Shown: positions 25,602 through 35,321, numbered from the stretch's first letter. The stretch is 64,000 nucleotides of DNA from Keguizhuia sedimenti (GCA_030715135.1 JAUYVH010000001.1:620001-684000); one strand, 5' to 3'. Program-made: numbers and translations. Notes: generated by a model not told the origin, from the sequence alone.

Positions 25602-26282
25602 ATGTGGATGCTGTTGACTCGACGGATACAGATTTCCATCTTGGTCCTATCTACAATCTTGGCTATGACGGGCATCGACGCACTGCTGGAATTTTTTGTA
25701 TATGAAACGGTGTCGCTGTTGAAGATGGCTTTCCTGATTATTTTTCTTATTGGTACTGTTGCAGTCAGCGTGGCGCATTGGGTCTGGCGCCCAATATGGC
25801 GCAGATTTCCGATCCTCGGCCAGCTGTTTTTCCCTGATCTAAACGGCACTTGGAAGGGCATGCTTCACACAACTTGGGAGGATGCGCAAGAAATAACGTC
25901 TGCCCCTATCGTAACCACAATCTGGATCAGACAGAACCTGTTTACGTTCCATGTGCAGCAGGAGGTGAATGAGTCCTCTTCATGGTCATCACAGGTTTTT
26001 CTGGAAGCCCAACCCGAAGTTGATCGCTATCGGCTTCGCTACCTATGTGACAATCAGCAAGGAGCGACGGTACCTGACCAATCGGCTTCTCATGAAGGAG
26101 TTGCCACGCTTGAAATGAGCCTTGCCACCAGCGTCAGAAGGCTGACTGGACACTATTACACGTCCCAGCATACGTCAGGCGATATTGACGTCGTTCATGT
26201 TAGCGGAAATATTGTCCCAACCCAGCAGCAGGAAAGTAAGCCTGTTGCCCAGGCCAGCAATGCGATGAGCTCGGTAGCGTGA
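25602..26282 (+). CDS. Cap15-like 2TM beta-barrel CBASS-type effector (S-2TMbeta)
   Basis: A 226-residue protein. Two N-terminal transmembrane helices (about 10-30 ILVLSTILAMTGIDALLEFF; about 40-58 MAFLIIFLIGTVAVSVAHWV) precede a beta-rich domain that opens with LNGTWKG and includes a PIVTTIWIRQ strand, a YRLRYLCDNQ strand and a closing LTGHYYTSQHTSGDIDVVHV. This order matches the SMODS-associated 2TM effector domain (Cap15), which binds a cyclic nucleotide through its barrel, oligomerises and damages the inner membrane. The ATG at 25602 has GGAGG 7 bp upstream. No CD-NTase is adjacent; the only partner is a 46-aa ORF. Confidence 0.75.
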   Translation: MWMLLTRRIQISILVLSTILAMTGIDALLEFFVYETVSLLKMAFLIIFLIGTVAVSVAHWVWRPIWRRFPILGQLFFPDLNGTWKGMLHTTWEDAQEITSAPIVTTIWIRQNLFTFHVQQEVNESSSWSSQVFLEAQPEVDRYRLRYLCDNQQGATVPDQSASHEGVATLEMSLATSVRRLTGHYYTSQHTSGDIDVVHVSGNIVPTQQQESKPVAQASNAMSSVA

Positions 26283-26550
26283 GTTGACTGCCGCAAAACG
26301 CTGGCCGCGCAAGCGCGGCAAACTAAGGAACATTCGGTCCGTTGCCCAGCTAGTAGGACGATTGCGATGGAAGTTGCTCATTGATCGTGGTAGCAGGCAT
26401 CCAATATTCAGCCTCAGTAACCTGCTCCGCAGAATCAGCTGGCTGAAGCAAGTTTTGAAAATAGCTGCAGTGGGACAGAGTCTGACGAAGTAATGGTTAG
26501 GGCACAAGCTGACAAATTTGTATGGAGGATGGCTGCTTCTACTCAGGAAT
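26283..26550. other. Spacer between the effector and the IS remnant
   Basis: A 69-codon ORF on the plus strand (26284-26493) has no recognisable domain and no clear ribosome binding site. The region may be the trace of an older insertion. Confidence 0.3.
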
Positions 26551-26917
26551 TGCCAATATTGCTGCAGTGGCCCTAGCCAATAAGACCGCCGGCATCGCCT
26601 GGGCCATGATGACGAAAGAAACGAATTACCGCCCAGAGCTGCTGGCAGCTTAAAGAGAAGAGTTAAAACGCAAAAAGGAACATTCCAGACTCGATTGCAA
26701 AGCAAGTCGTTGATGGCAAACAGGTCGAACCGGCATTGGAAAAACCCGAGAATGTCTGAGGCCAACAAGCCCGAAGAAGCGAATGGGAGCTAATGCGCGA
26801 ATAGCCCATTATGGCCGATCACCTAAAAGGTGTGGCAGTAAGAGACCGAATATACGTGAGCAGTCGTACCCAACCGCCAAAAATGAAGTGTTTGCAAATG
26901 AGAAGGAGTCCATATAC
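26551..26917 (+). mobile_element. Solitary right end of the IS110/IS1111-type element
   Basis: From 26551 on, the sequence matches the right part of the full IS at 30481 onward: the last codons of the transposase (NIAAVALANKTAGIAWAMM..., stop at 26650-26652), the long 3' non-coding segment, and the right subterminal repeat gagaaggagtcca at 26900-26912 followed by tatac. The left part, including the catalytic region, is absent. Differences from the intact copy are scattered point changes. Confidence 0.85.
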
Positions 26918-27021
26918 AGACATTGTTCCTAATGACCGCATCTTTGCCATACCGGAACTGACAGCCTGACGCTTTCGCTTCACTGGTGTGCTTGTCTAAT
27001 TCAGCCGCATATCAAACATGC

Positions 27022-27645
27022 TCAGATCGGAGCATTACTGATTTTTAGTCCAACACTTAAAAACCTTTCCCGCTCATGCTGTGCGAATCGAATTAAATCG
27101 GGAAAGAATGCATGGAAGCCATCGCAGAGCTCGTCATAGTTGATTTCCAGATCCTCAATACTGTCTTTCAGAAGATCGCCATTTCGGGATAATCGTTCTG
27201 AAATCCTGTTGATTGCGGTTTTTACCGAGTCAAAGTCTCGATACGATCCCAGCCAGTCCTGGTTGACCATTCTTCCCACTTGTCTTTCCAGCGAGACAGG
27301 CAGCATTTCGCGACGGTCCAGCAATGCGCGGTAAAAACGATGCACGAATGGATCTAATGGAATTGCACAGTAAGTCTGCCAATACCTTGCGAGAATGTGG
27401 TCATAGTAGACGTCCAGCGAAATACCGGCGTAACGCCTGGTCGTTTGCCTGAACAGTGACTTTGCCTGCAGTATGACGGGATGGCTGTCGGTAAACGCAT
27501 CGACTTTTCTGTGGATGAAAATCTCGCGTGCGATTTCTTTTCCATATCTATCGGCATCGTTCGGCTTGCAAAAATCGCCCAGTAGTGCGCCCACCATCGC
27601 GTCTTCGCTTTGCTGTGCTAACAGTATGTGGGCCAGGTAATTCAT
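27022..27645 (-). CDS. acpH: Acyl carrier protein phosphodiesterase (AcpH family)
   Basis: A 207-residue protein that removes 4'-phosphopantetheine from holo-ACP. MNYLAHILLAQQ, the LLGDFCK stretch and IHRKVDAFTDSHP are family hallmarks; the acidic/histidine metal site is spread over GDF, HRKVDAFTD and YYDHILARYW. The length matches E. coli AcpH (about 193). The ATG at 27645 is used; a TTG two codons earlier is possible. The gene stands alone between the IS remnant and hmp. Confidence 0.85.
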   Translation of the reverse strand: MNYLAHILLAQQSEDAMVGALLGDFCKPNDADRYGKEIAREIFIHRKVDAFTDSHPVILQAKSLFRQTTRRYAGISLDVYYDHILARYWQTYCAIPLDPFVHRFYRALLDRREMLPVSLERQVGRMVNQDWLGSYRDFDSVKTAINRISERLSRNGDLLKDSIEDLEINYDELCDGFHAFFPDLIRFAQHERERFLSVGLKISNAPI

Positions 27646-27749
27646 AGACAATCGAAGTAAATGTCACACCATACGTTGGACAAGGGTAGCGGGCTGTCGC
27701 CTCGCCGTTGCATGAGTAAGGCACGACGTGTAGATGGATGCCAGAAATG

Positions 27750-27783
27750 AATACGGCCCTCCTAGGCGGGCCGTATTTTATTT
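27750..27783. terminator. Palindromic terminator between acpH and hmp
   Basis: aatacggccc / gggccgtatt form a 10-bp perfect stem (27750-27759 and 27768-27777) with a cctaggc-like loop, followed by a T-rich tract on the plus strand. For the minus-strand hmp transcript it may also act, less ideally, because the tail there is attcattt. Confidence 0.6.
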
Positions 27784-27911
27784 GCTTGCCTTCAGCGTGA
27801 GGCTTTCGTAGCAGCCAAAGTTACCGCGACAACCGCTATAACAATCAATAACTTACAAATGGGCGTCAAAGCGGGCAGCCGATCCACACTTAATGCACTG
27901 GATCTATTTTA

Positions 27912-27931
27912 GCGCCAAATATATCGCAATC
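27912..27931. repeat. Member of a dispersed 20-bp motif also found near 40.8-40.9 kb
   Basis: gcgccaaatatatcgcaatc resembles gcgccagatatagtgcaatc at 40889-40908 (17 of 20). The preceding 20 bp are also similar (ttaatgca... in both). It is a short dispersed repeat, origin unknown. Confidence 0.4.
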
Positions 27932-27994
27932 AAAAATCCCGGCCTTTTAGCGGAATGTCTTCTACCGGCCAATACCAGAAACTCCAGGAAAAAA

Positions 27995-29272
<1,278 letters not shown>

Positions 29273-29547
29273 TTAAGTAAATATCCCCGATCTTCATTTT
29301 TAATCGTATGCGAACAGCGGTGAAGCCCCGGCCAGTTTCAGCGACTGATTAATTTATGAAAAGGAACGAGCTGAATAGCCGTCTGTATAGGGCTATTTTA
29401 AGAAGGAAAGATCTGCATTTATTCTTTGAGGAGTGACTCCACATGCCTGCTTTCAGAAGCAATGGGATGGACTCCTTCTCCCCGCAAGGGCACCGAGGTG
29501 TCAAACTGGAGTTTCCACACCACCAGTTATCAGAGAAGGAGTCCACT

Positions 29548-30579
29548 ATGAAGCTTATCCGCATTGGCGTTGATTTGGCAAAGAATGTGTTCCAGGTGCA
29601 TGGCGTGGATCGCTTTGAGAAGCCGGTCTGGCGCAAGAAGCTGGGCCGGTCCGAGTGGCTCAAAGTGGTGCTGGAGCGGATTGAGCCAGGCTGCGAGATC
29701 GGCATGGAAGCGTGCAGCGGTGCCCATCACTGGGCACGGCAGCTCCAACAACACGGATACATCGTCAAGCTGATTGCCCCGCAGTTCGTGAAACCCTACG
29801 TCAAGAGCAACAAGAACGACGCCAATGATGCCGAGGCCATTTGTGAAGCCATGAGCCGGCCGAACATGCGCTTTGTAGCTGTCAAGACGATCAAGCAGCA
29901 GGATATCCAGGCAGTGCATCGCATCCGTTCTGAGCTCAGCAGCCAACGCACCGCCAAAGCCAATCAGATCCGCGGCTTATGTGCCGAATATGGTTTAACG
30001 GCACCCAAAGAACTTCTGCAGTTACGTGCAGCTATTCCTTGCTGGCTGGAGGATCAGAATAACGGCCTCACAGAGCGGTTTCGCCGGCTCCTCACTGGGC
30101 TCTGGCAAGACTTGCTGGGACTGGATGAGCGGATCAAGGAGCTGGACCGGGAAATCGCGCTGATCGCACAAACCGATCCAGTTGCCAAGCGACTGCAGCA
30201 ACTACGCGGTGTAGGTCCCATTATTGCCACGGCCATTGTCGCCAATGTAGGAGACGCCAAGCAGTTTGCCAATGGCAGGCAAATGGCCGCATCGATTGGT
30301 TTAACGCCGAGGCAGAACAGCTCCGGTGGCAAGGAGCGGCTATTAGGCATTAGCAAGCGGGGCGATGCCTATTTACGAACATTATTGATTCACGGTGCCC
30401 GGTCGATGATTCGTACCGCCAAGGCTAAAGAGGATCATTTAAGCCAGTGGGTCATGAGGATTGCCGCCACGCGCCATCCCAATATTGCTGCAGTGGCCCT
30501 GGCCAACAAGACGGCTCGCATTGCCTGGGCCATGATGACGAAAGAAACGAATTACCAGCCAGAGTTACTAGCAGCTTAA
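29548..30579 (+). CDS. IS110/IS1111-type DEDD transposase
   Basis: A 343-residue recombinase. The N-terminal RuvC-like DEDD domain shows IGVDLAKNVFQVHGVD (first D), GMEACSGAHHWAR (E) and KNDANDAEAICEA (last two D). The C-terminal Tnp_20 domain has RGVGPIIATAIVANVGD, GLTPRQNSSGG and KRGDAYLRTLLIHGAR with the serine-containing helix expected in IS110 members. The Met at 29548 begins the family-typical MKLIRIGVDLAK; upstream in-frame Met would read through the left end. It appears intact. It catalyses RNA-guided insertion and excision. Confidence 0.92.
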   Translation: MKLIRIGVDLAKNVFQVHGVDRFEKPVWRKKLGRSEWLKVVLERIEPGCEIGMEACSGAHHWARQLQQHGYIVKLIAPQFVKPYVKSNKNDANDAEAICEAMSRPNMRFVAVKTIKQQDIQAVHRIRSELSSQRTAKANQIRGLCAEYGLTAPKELLQLRAAIPCWLEDQNNGLTERFRRLLTGLWQDLLGLDERIKELDREIALIAQTDPVAKRLQQLRGVGPIIATAIVANVGDAKQFANGRQMAASIGLTPRQNSSGGKERLLGISKRGDAYLRTLLIHGARSMIRTAKAKEDHLSQWVMRIAATRHPNIAAVALANKTARIAWAMMTKETNYQPELLAA

Positions 30580-30584
30580 AGAGA

Positions 30585-30838
30585 AGAGTTAGAACGCAAG
30601 AAGGAGTATTCCAGACTCGATTGCAAAGCAAGTCGTTGATGGCAAACCGGTCGAACCGGCATTGAAAGAACCCGAGAGTGTCTGAGGCCGCAGAGCCCGA
30701 AGAAGCGAATGGGAGTCAATGCGCGAATAGCCCATTATGGTCGATCACCTATAAGGTGTGGCAGTAAGAGACCGAATATACGTGAGCAGTCGTACCCAAC
30801 CGCCAGAAACGAATTGTTTGCAAATGAGAAGGAGTCCA
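30585..30838 (+). ncRNA. Probable seekRNA/bridge RNA region of the IS110/IS1111 element
   Basis: IS1111-group elements encode a guide RNA in the non-coding region after the transposase. The stretch here is about 250 bp without ORF and is conserved in the solitary copy at 26653-26912, although that copy lost its transposase. The exact RNA ends were not determined. Confidence 0.45.
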
Positions 30839-30849
30839 TATACGGGCAC

Positions 30850-31200
30850 TCATCATTGAAGGTCAGATGCTTCCGCCAGGGCGCGCACTTGCTGGACCAG
30901 GATTCCTTGCAGCGAAGAAAATTCTTCGAGAATGGTGAAGTGGTTGTGATCGGAAATCGGTAACAGGCAAGCAGCAGATTTTCACGTGCCGCAGTGCATC
31001 GACTCGACTGATTCTGCAATTCCTGCAGCTCCGCGGTCCCGTAGGCGATCACTAGCGGGCGTCGGCCCAGGGGAGGCGCAGTGGACTGAGTGAGCCGGCT
31101 TCGCTATCGGTCAGCTTCAGCTTGCGGCTCAGATAGGAAAGGCAGATCGGCCCCCCGTCGAAGATGCCGCTTCTTGTCCCAACACGCACGACCCCATTAC
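30850..31200 (-). pseudogene. Frameshifted alpha/beta hydrolase fragment (arylformamidase-like)
   Basis: On the minus strand three blocks from one hydrolase can be read in different frames: SGIFDGGPICLSYLSRKLKL and SLSPLRL (about 31160-31060), then PLVIAYGTAELQELQNQS (about 31045-30985), then DHNHFTILEEFSSLQGIL (about 30950-30890). This is the C-terminal half of a kynurenine-formamidase/BD-FAE-type hydrolase with the catalytic His in the HFTILEEF context. At least two frameshifts are present and the N-terminal half is absent. The fragment abuts the right end of the IS. Confidence 0.65.
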
Positions 31201-31245
31201 CACCTAAGTTCAAAGGTGATAATAGGGCGATCAGAAGGCCTGATT

Positions 31246-32103
31246 TTATGCTGCCAGCAAATCCTCGGCAGCATCAAACGATACATCGGCGGCAGATTTT
31301 TTTACTGCTACTACTTCTTTGGAGCGTGATTGAGAAGGTGGCAGACGACGCAGGGTCTTCAGTGTCGGCATGTCCTTCAGGATGATGGAACGTCCCTCCA
31401 CCGCAATGTAGCCGATACGGTCGAAGGCTGACAAGGTGCGGCTGACGGTCTCGAGGGTTAAACCGAGATAGCTGCCGATTTCTTGGCGCGTCATACGCAG
31501 ATTAAATTCCTTGCCGGAGTATCCCATTGCCGCGTAGCGCTCGGACAAAGCCACCAGGAAGCGACCCACGCGGGCTTCTGCACTGAGGGAACCCAGCATG
31601 CCAGCCATCGACTGTTCGCGGGCCAGTTCACGGCTCATCACGCCATATAGCGACAGTTCCAACTCGGGATATTTTCTGCCCAAGGAAGAAAATACCTTGA
31701 ACGGGATGACAATCACATCGCAGCTGGAAAGCGCCACGGCTTCGGACATGTACTGCTTTGCATGAATGCCATCCACGCCTAGCACATCTCCTTTCATTGG
31801 AAAGCTCAAAACCTGCTCGTTTCCAGCCTCGTCCAGCATGACCGTTTTAAGAAATCCCGAATTGAGGATATAAAGTGCGTCGAATGGTTGACCAACCGTG
31901 AAAAGACGCTGGCCGGTTTTGAATTGAACATGCTGGAAGACTACGTCGTCTGCCGTACTCGCAGCAGCAATCGGCGTTACCTGAAGTAGGCTGCATACAT
32001 CAGTGAGACTGGACCAAAGATGTCCGGCACGCTGGCGGCCGGCTACTGGTTGGTTGATGGTAACAGATGGAGCAATACGCGATTCAGCAAACATGGTTGA
32101 CAT
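31246..32103 (-). CDS. Crp/Fnr family regulator lacking the Fe-S cysteine set
   Basis: A 285-residue regulator. It has a cyclic-nucleotide-binding-fold domain (about 55-165; VQFKTGQRLFTVGQPFDALY, GDVLGVDGI), a dimerisation helix and an HTH (MTRQEIGSYLGLTLETVSRTL, the FNR-type recognition helix with E-SR). Genuine FNR needs an N-terminal cysteine cluster; only one Cys lies in the N-terminal region (near 37) and one in the barrel, so an Fe-S cluster is unlikely. The C-terminus is extended by about 35 residues. A dyad at 32245 and other inverted repeats are upstream. Confidence 0.88.
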   Translation of the reverse strand: MSTMFAESRIAPSVTINQPVAGRQRAGHLWSSLTDVCSLLQVTPIAAASTADDVVFQHVQFKTGQRLFTVGQPFDALYILNSGFLKTVMLDEAGNEQVLSFPMKGDVLGVDGIHAKQYMSEAVALSSCDVIVIPFKVFSSLGRKYPELELSLYGVMSRELAREQSMAGMLGSLSAEARVGRFLVALSERYAAMGYSGKEFNLRMTRQEIGSYLGLTLETVSRTLSAFDRIGYIAVEGRSIILKDMPTLKTLRRLPPSQSRSKEVVAVKKSAADVSFDAAEDLLAA

Positions 32104-32461
32104 AATTTCCTCTAAGAACTTTACTTTTAATCTTGTATCAAGGCGATTTTTAAACTGCGCCTTGAATTTTCGGTGAGGTGAAGTATGTCAATCCGGCAAA
32201 GAAATTGATATCAGCGCTCGCTGATAAGAAGGGTAGGAAGCGGCAAGAATCGTCTAGGACGATTCTTAGCTGAAATCAGTAATAGGCGTATCACTTTGTA
32301 TCAATCGTTGAATTGAAATCGAATCGATAGTCGCTCATTCCAGGTCAGATGCATGGCGCACTGATTTATATGTTTAATTTGTCCACCTTCATTTCCTCGG
32401 CGCAATAATTTTCGTTATTGCAATCAAGGTATCAGCGAGGCTTAAAAATTACACGGTATCT
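32104..32461. promoter_or_regulatory. Upstream region of the Crp/Fnr gene with two dyads
   Basis: A perfect 23-bp dyad, aagaatcgtc-tag-gacgattctt, is at 32245-32267, and tcaaggcg ... cgccttga pair around 32137-32165. No standard FNR box (TTGAT-N4-ATCAA) was found. The first dyad looks like an operator for a dimeric regulator. Confidence 0.5.
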
Positions 32462-32563
32462 TCAAGAGCGAAATACCGTGCGAAGGTCTTGGGTTTCCAG
32501 GGTTGCGTCCGTAAATGAGATTGTGTAGTAAGAAACAGCCAAAGCGGCGATTAACCAAAACAT
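32462..32563 (-). CDS. 33-residue putative membrane microprotein
   Basis: The ATG at 32563 follows an AAGGAG ribosome binding site by 6 bp. The product starts MFWLIAALAVSYYTISF, a single membrane-spanning segment, and ends at a TGA at 32462. Its position upstream of the Crp/Fnr gene on the same strand, with a 360-bp gap, suggests an independent unit. Not in the usual size range of annotators. Confidence 0.5.
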   Translation of the reverse strand: MFWLIAALAVSYYTISFTDATLETQDLRTVFRS

Positions 32564-32801
32564 GCTAGCTCCTTTAATAAGCGTAGCGTCTTTGGCAATT
32601 CGCAGGGCTGGATGTTCCCGCTCTTTCACATCCTAACTACCTGCGCGGGCCACGATATCTTGAGAATTCTCAGATCTCTGTAGACTTCCATGACGCTCGT
32701 AGCGCTTCGCTACAGTTGCCTAAGAACTTTACAAAAAAATCAATTTCTTCCTATAGGTATCGTTATGTGTTGACAATCATTTTTGGTGAAGAGATTTTGT
32801 C
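32564..32801. other. Intergenic region between two divergent small genes
   Basis: No gene seen. It must contain the promoters of the 33-residue ORF (minus) and the gene at 32802 (plus). Confidence 0.35.
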
Positions 32802-33230
32802 GTGGAGAGAAATGCCTGGCTAACAGGGATAACCATATTTATCGTATGCGCAGCCGCGTTTGTTGTGCTGTTGAACTATACCTTTCTCTTTCGCGTAGCA
32901 CCTGCACAAGACAAAGCAACGCTTTACCGTTCCAGTAACCTTAACCACCAGCCCTCTAATACTGTTAAGCCTGTTATTCCATCGGCGCTGCCATCCGGTA
33001 ACCAGAAGGAGCCTAAAAGCGATATAAGCTTATTGTCGAAGGATGAATCGCAGGTTTCTGCGAAGATAAGCAAAGAAGAACAACAAGTAAAGAAGCGTCG
33101 TACTGATCTGGAGCGCGCTCGTGCGCGTGTTTTAAAGGCATCTGAAGCGTTGACTGCGGCACAGGCACGGCTTGAAGATGCATTGATAACAGGGATGATC
33201 CCTCTAAAGGCCGGCAGGACAGCCAAGTAA
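32802..33230 (+). CDS. Hypothetical single-pass membrane protein with coiled coil
   Basis: A 142-residue protein beginning at GTG (GAAGAG upstream). One TM near the N-terminus (ITIFIVCAAAFVVLLNYTFL, 10-29), a low-complexity Pro/Ser linker, and a C-terminal coiled coil (EEQQVKKRRTDLERARARVL). Not recognised. Confidence 0.55.
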   Translation: MERNAWLTGITIFIVCAAAFVVLLNYTFLFRVAPAQDKATLYRSSNLNHQPSNTVKPVIPSALPSGNQKEPKSDISLLSKDESQVSAKISKEEQQVKKRRTDLERARARVLKASEALTAAQARLEDALITGMIPLKAGRTAK

Positions 33231-33337
33231 ATTCGGCAAATGCTTATCACTAACAAACTTCAGATCAATTCAATAGAAGAGCGGCATGGTCCGATATGTT
33301 GCGGCTTCAATAGAGAAGTTAATGTTTGCCATTTTCA

Positions 33338-33598
33338 CTAGGCTGCCGGTTTATCGTCTTGAGTATCGCTAGCTGCCTTGTCCCTGATCCGCTGCACTGC
33401 CTCGATCAGCATGTCATAAGTAAGGGCTTCAGCCCGCTTGCGATTCAACTGATAGGTACTGTTCACGGGATCATCGAGTTTCTCGATAGCTCTTTCAATG
33501 TCCAAGAGACAGAGACTTAGCCCGGCGATATTAGGCCGCCTCATGGCGTTCACATTCAAGGTAAGCGTACCCACAGCGCTGGCAAGATGATCAAGCAC
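33338..33598 (-). CDS. Small hypothetical protein
   Basis: An 86-residue ORF starting at GTG (MLDHLASAVGTLTLNVNAMR). Helical with a charged C-terminus (IEKLDDPVN..., AVQRIRDKA). It is 7 bp downstream of the stop of the 39-residue ORF, so the two probably form an operon. No family recognised. Confidence 0.5.
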   Translation of the reverse strand: MLDHLASAVGTLTLNVNAMRRPNIAGLSLCLLDIERAIEKLDDPVNSTYQLNRKRAEALTYDMLIEAVQRIRDKAASDTQDDKPAA

Positions 33599-33605
33599 GT
33601 CCAGG

Positions 33606-33725
33606 TTATGCCGGGGTCTTGCTGCGCTGCAGATGCTGGATGATGAGATCTGAGATGGCGCACCTGATCGTATTCACATCGACACCTAGTTCTAACTGTT
33701 CACGTATTGTAGTAAAGCTTTCCAT
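33606..33725 (-). CDS. 39-residue ORF upstream of the small hypothetical gene
   Basis: Reads MESFTTIREQLELGVDVNTI and onward, from ATG 33725 to TAA 33606. It is predicted helical. Its close spacing to the next ORF (7 bp) is the main support; the ribosome binding site is weak. Confidence 0.4.
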   Translation of the reverse strand: MESFTTIREQLELGVDVNTIRCAISDLIIQHLQRSKTPA

Positions 33726-33966
33726 GCTGCTGACTGTATTTGTATTGTTTAGTCCTAACTAAATTCCCCTTTAATGCCTTACTTCATTACTGTTTTTTAT
33801 CAAGTAGCTTACTGCATAAACGTAATGCCAATGGAAGGCAGTTGTCAAAATATTACCCCACAGAACCAACTTGTCGACAGATGGTCATAGAGACCGTGTG
33901 CGGCGACCATCAAAAGAAAAAGACACATCCTGCCTTCACCAATGTTCATCCATTTCCTGCAAATTT

Positions 33967-35112
33967 ATGACTATCACAGCCATGCCAGCACATAGCAATC
34001 AGGCCCCGAAAATGGCCGCCTTGATAAAGCAACACCTTGACGAGATACTGGCTACCTGGCGCAACAAGGCTCGGCAGATTCCCGCAGCACGGCAGTTAGA
34101 TACGCCAACATTGAATGACCATATTCCAGTGCTGCTTGAAGAGCTGGCTGTGGCTTTTGAACGCGGAGCCCACAGCAAGATCGTGAATCGCATTCCCAAA
34201 GGCTCGTCACCCACACACGGCTTACAAAGACTGGAGAATGGATTTGAAATTGAAGAGGTGGTTGCGGAATACAACATGTTGCGCCACTGCCTGCATGAAT
34301 TGGCAGAAAGGCATGACGTTCTTCTGGTCGGGCATCCCGTTCACATTCTTAACGGTGTATTGGATACTGCAATCGGTGCAGCCATTAAAGCGTATGTGGT
34401 ACAGCAGGCATTGGAAACGCAACGACGGCGAGAAGACTATCTGGCATTTGTGGCGCATGACTTGCGCACGCCGCTCGGCGCTGTTGCGATAGCTGCGCAG
34501 ATTCTGGAGAAGGAGGCGGCGAACCACCCACAGGCTGATCGTGTTGGCACAATCGTCAAAACGCTGCAACGCAATGCTGGCTATCTCACCACGCTGGTGA
34601 ACAAAGTACTACAGGAAAACGTCAATCTCGAAACAGAGTCTGGCGTCACATTGGAACGCCGCCGGTTTGACCTATGGCCGCTAGTAGAGGCATTGATCCA
34701 CGACTTGCGTCCTGTGGCCGGCTCAGGAAGCACGAAGCTGATTAACGAGATACCACCGGATTTGCTCGTATGCGCTGATGCCGCTTTGCTTCGCCGCGTG
34801 TTCCAAAACCTGATTGCCAACGCAATTCGGTACGCGCCGGACGGCGAGATCAGGATTTCCGCTCGACGCATGCATACACAGAATTTAGTGGAATGTGAAG
34901 TGACGGATAGTGGGAGCGGCATTACGGCTGATCGCCTGCCGCACATCTTCAATAAATTTGAAACAGACGGGAAACGATCCACAGACTTCGGGCTGGGTTT
35001 AACTATTTGCAAAACGTTCATTGAAGCGCACGGCGGCACTATTACCGCCAGTAGTCAAGCTGGTCAGGGCACTAGCTTTTACTTCACTCTGCCGGATATT
35101 GCTGCAGAATGA
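33967..35112 (+). CDS. Sensor histidine kinase, RsbRD-like N-terminal domain (second copy)
   Basis: A 381-residue soluble kinase. The N-terminal helical domain (about 15-150; MAALIKQHLDEILATWRNKA, VVAEYNMLRHCLHELAER) is homologous in layout to those at 12258 and 54344. HisKA phospho-acceptor His164 in VAHDLRTPL; ATPase N-box FQNLIANAIRY, G1 DSGSGI, G2 FGLGLTICKTF. Other in-frame starts (33871, 33982) are possible; the ATG at 33967 was chosen because the sequence before it is not protein-like. No response regulator is next to it. Confidence 0.87.
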   Translation: MTITAMPAHSNQAPKMAALIKQHLDEILATWRNKARQIPAARQLDTPTLNDHIPVLLEELAVAFERGAHSKIVNRIPKGSSPTHGLQRLENGFEIEEVVAEYNMLRHCLHELAERHDVLLVGHPVHILNGVLDTAIGAAIKAYVVQQALETQRRREDYLAFVAHDLRTPLGAVAIAAQILEKEAANHPQADRVGTIVKTLQRNAGYLTTLVNKVLQENVNLETESGVTLERRRFDLWPLVEALIHDLRPVAGSGSTKLINEIPPDLLVCADAALLRRVFQNLIANAIRYAPDGEIRISARRMHTQNLVECEVTDSGSGITADRLPHIFNKFETDGKRSTDFGLGLTICKTFIEAHGGTITASSQAGQGTSFYFTLPDIAAE

Positions 35113-35321
35113 GAGTGTCTGGGAGCATGGGCTGTTATTACGGTCTGCAATCGCTTCACCTTTTCTATTCCTGATGCTGAATGTGCCTCGCTGCTTAATA
35201 CGAATGAGTACGCCATAAGAGCATAAATTTTTCGTACCGCTGACGTCCTCCCGGACGATTGAAACACCTGCTAAGTTGTTACAGAAATGTCCGAGAGACC
35301 GCCTGTTACTGCCGGACTCCG

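Larger units (their letters stand above)
29462..30842 (+). mobile_element. IS110 family (IS1111-like group) insertion sequence, apparently complete
   Basis: A single transposase gene with an approximately 260-bp 3' non-coding stretch. Subterminal inverted repeats tggactccttctc (29468-29480) and gagaaggagtcca (30826-30838) mark the ends; a further gagaaggagtcca lies at 29533-29545, directly before the transposase start. The shared right terminus with the copy at 26551 places the right end at about 30842; the left end is approximate. No target duplication is expected in this family. The long 3' non-coding segment fits the IS1111 group. Confidence 0.85.

Noticed and set aside
26284-26493. 69-codon plus-strand frame after the Cap15-like gene as a third gene of the module
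   Set aside because: No ribosome binding site, Arg/Lys/Leu-rich without a fold, and it runs into degraded IS DNA.
29443-29547. Transposase N-terminal extension of 35 residues
   Set aside because: The upstream codons cover the IS left end and its inverted repeats; the family N-terminus begins with MKLIRIGVDLAK at 29548.
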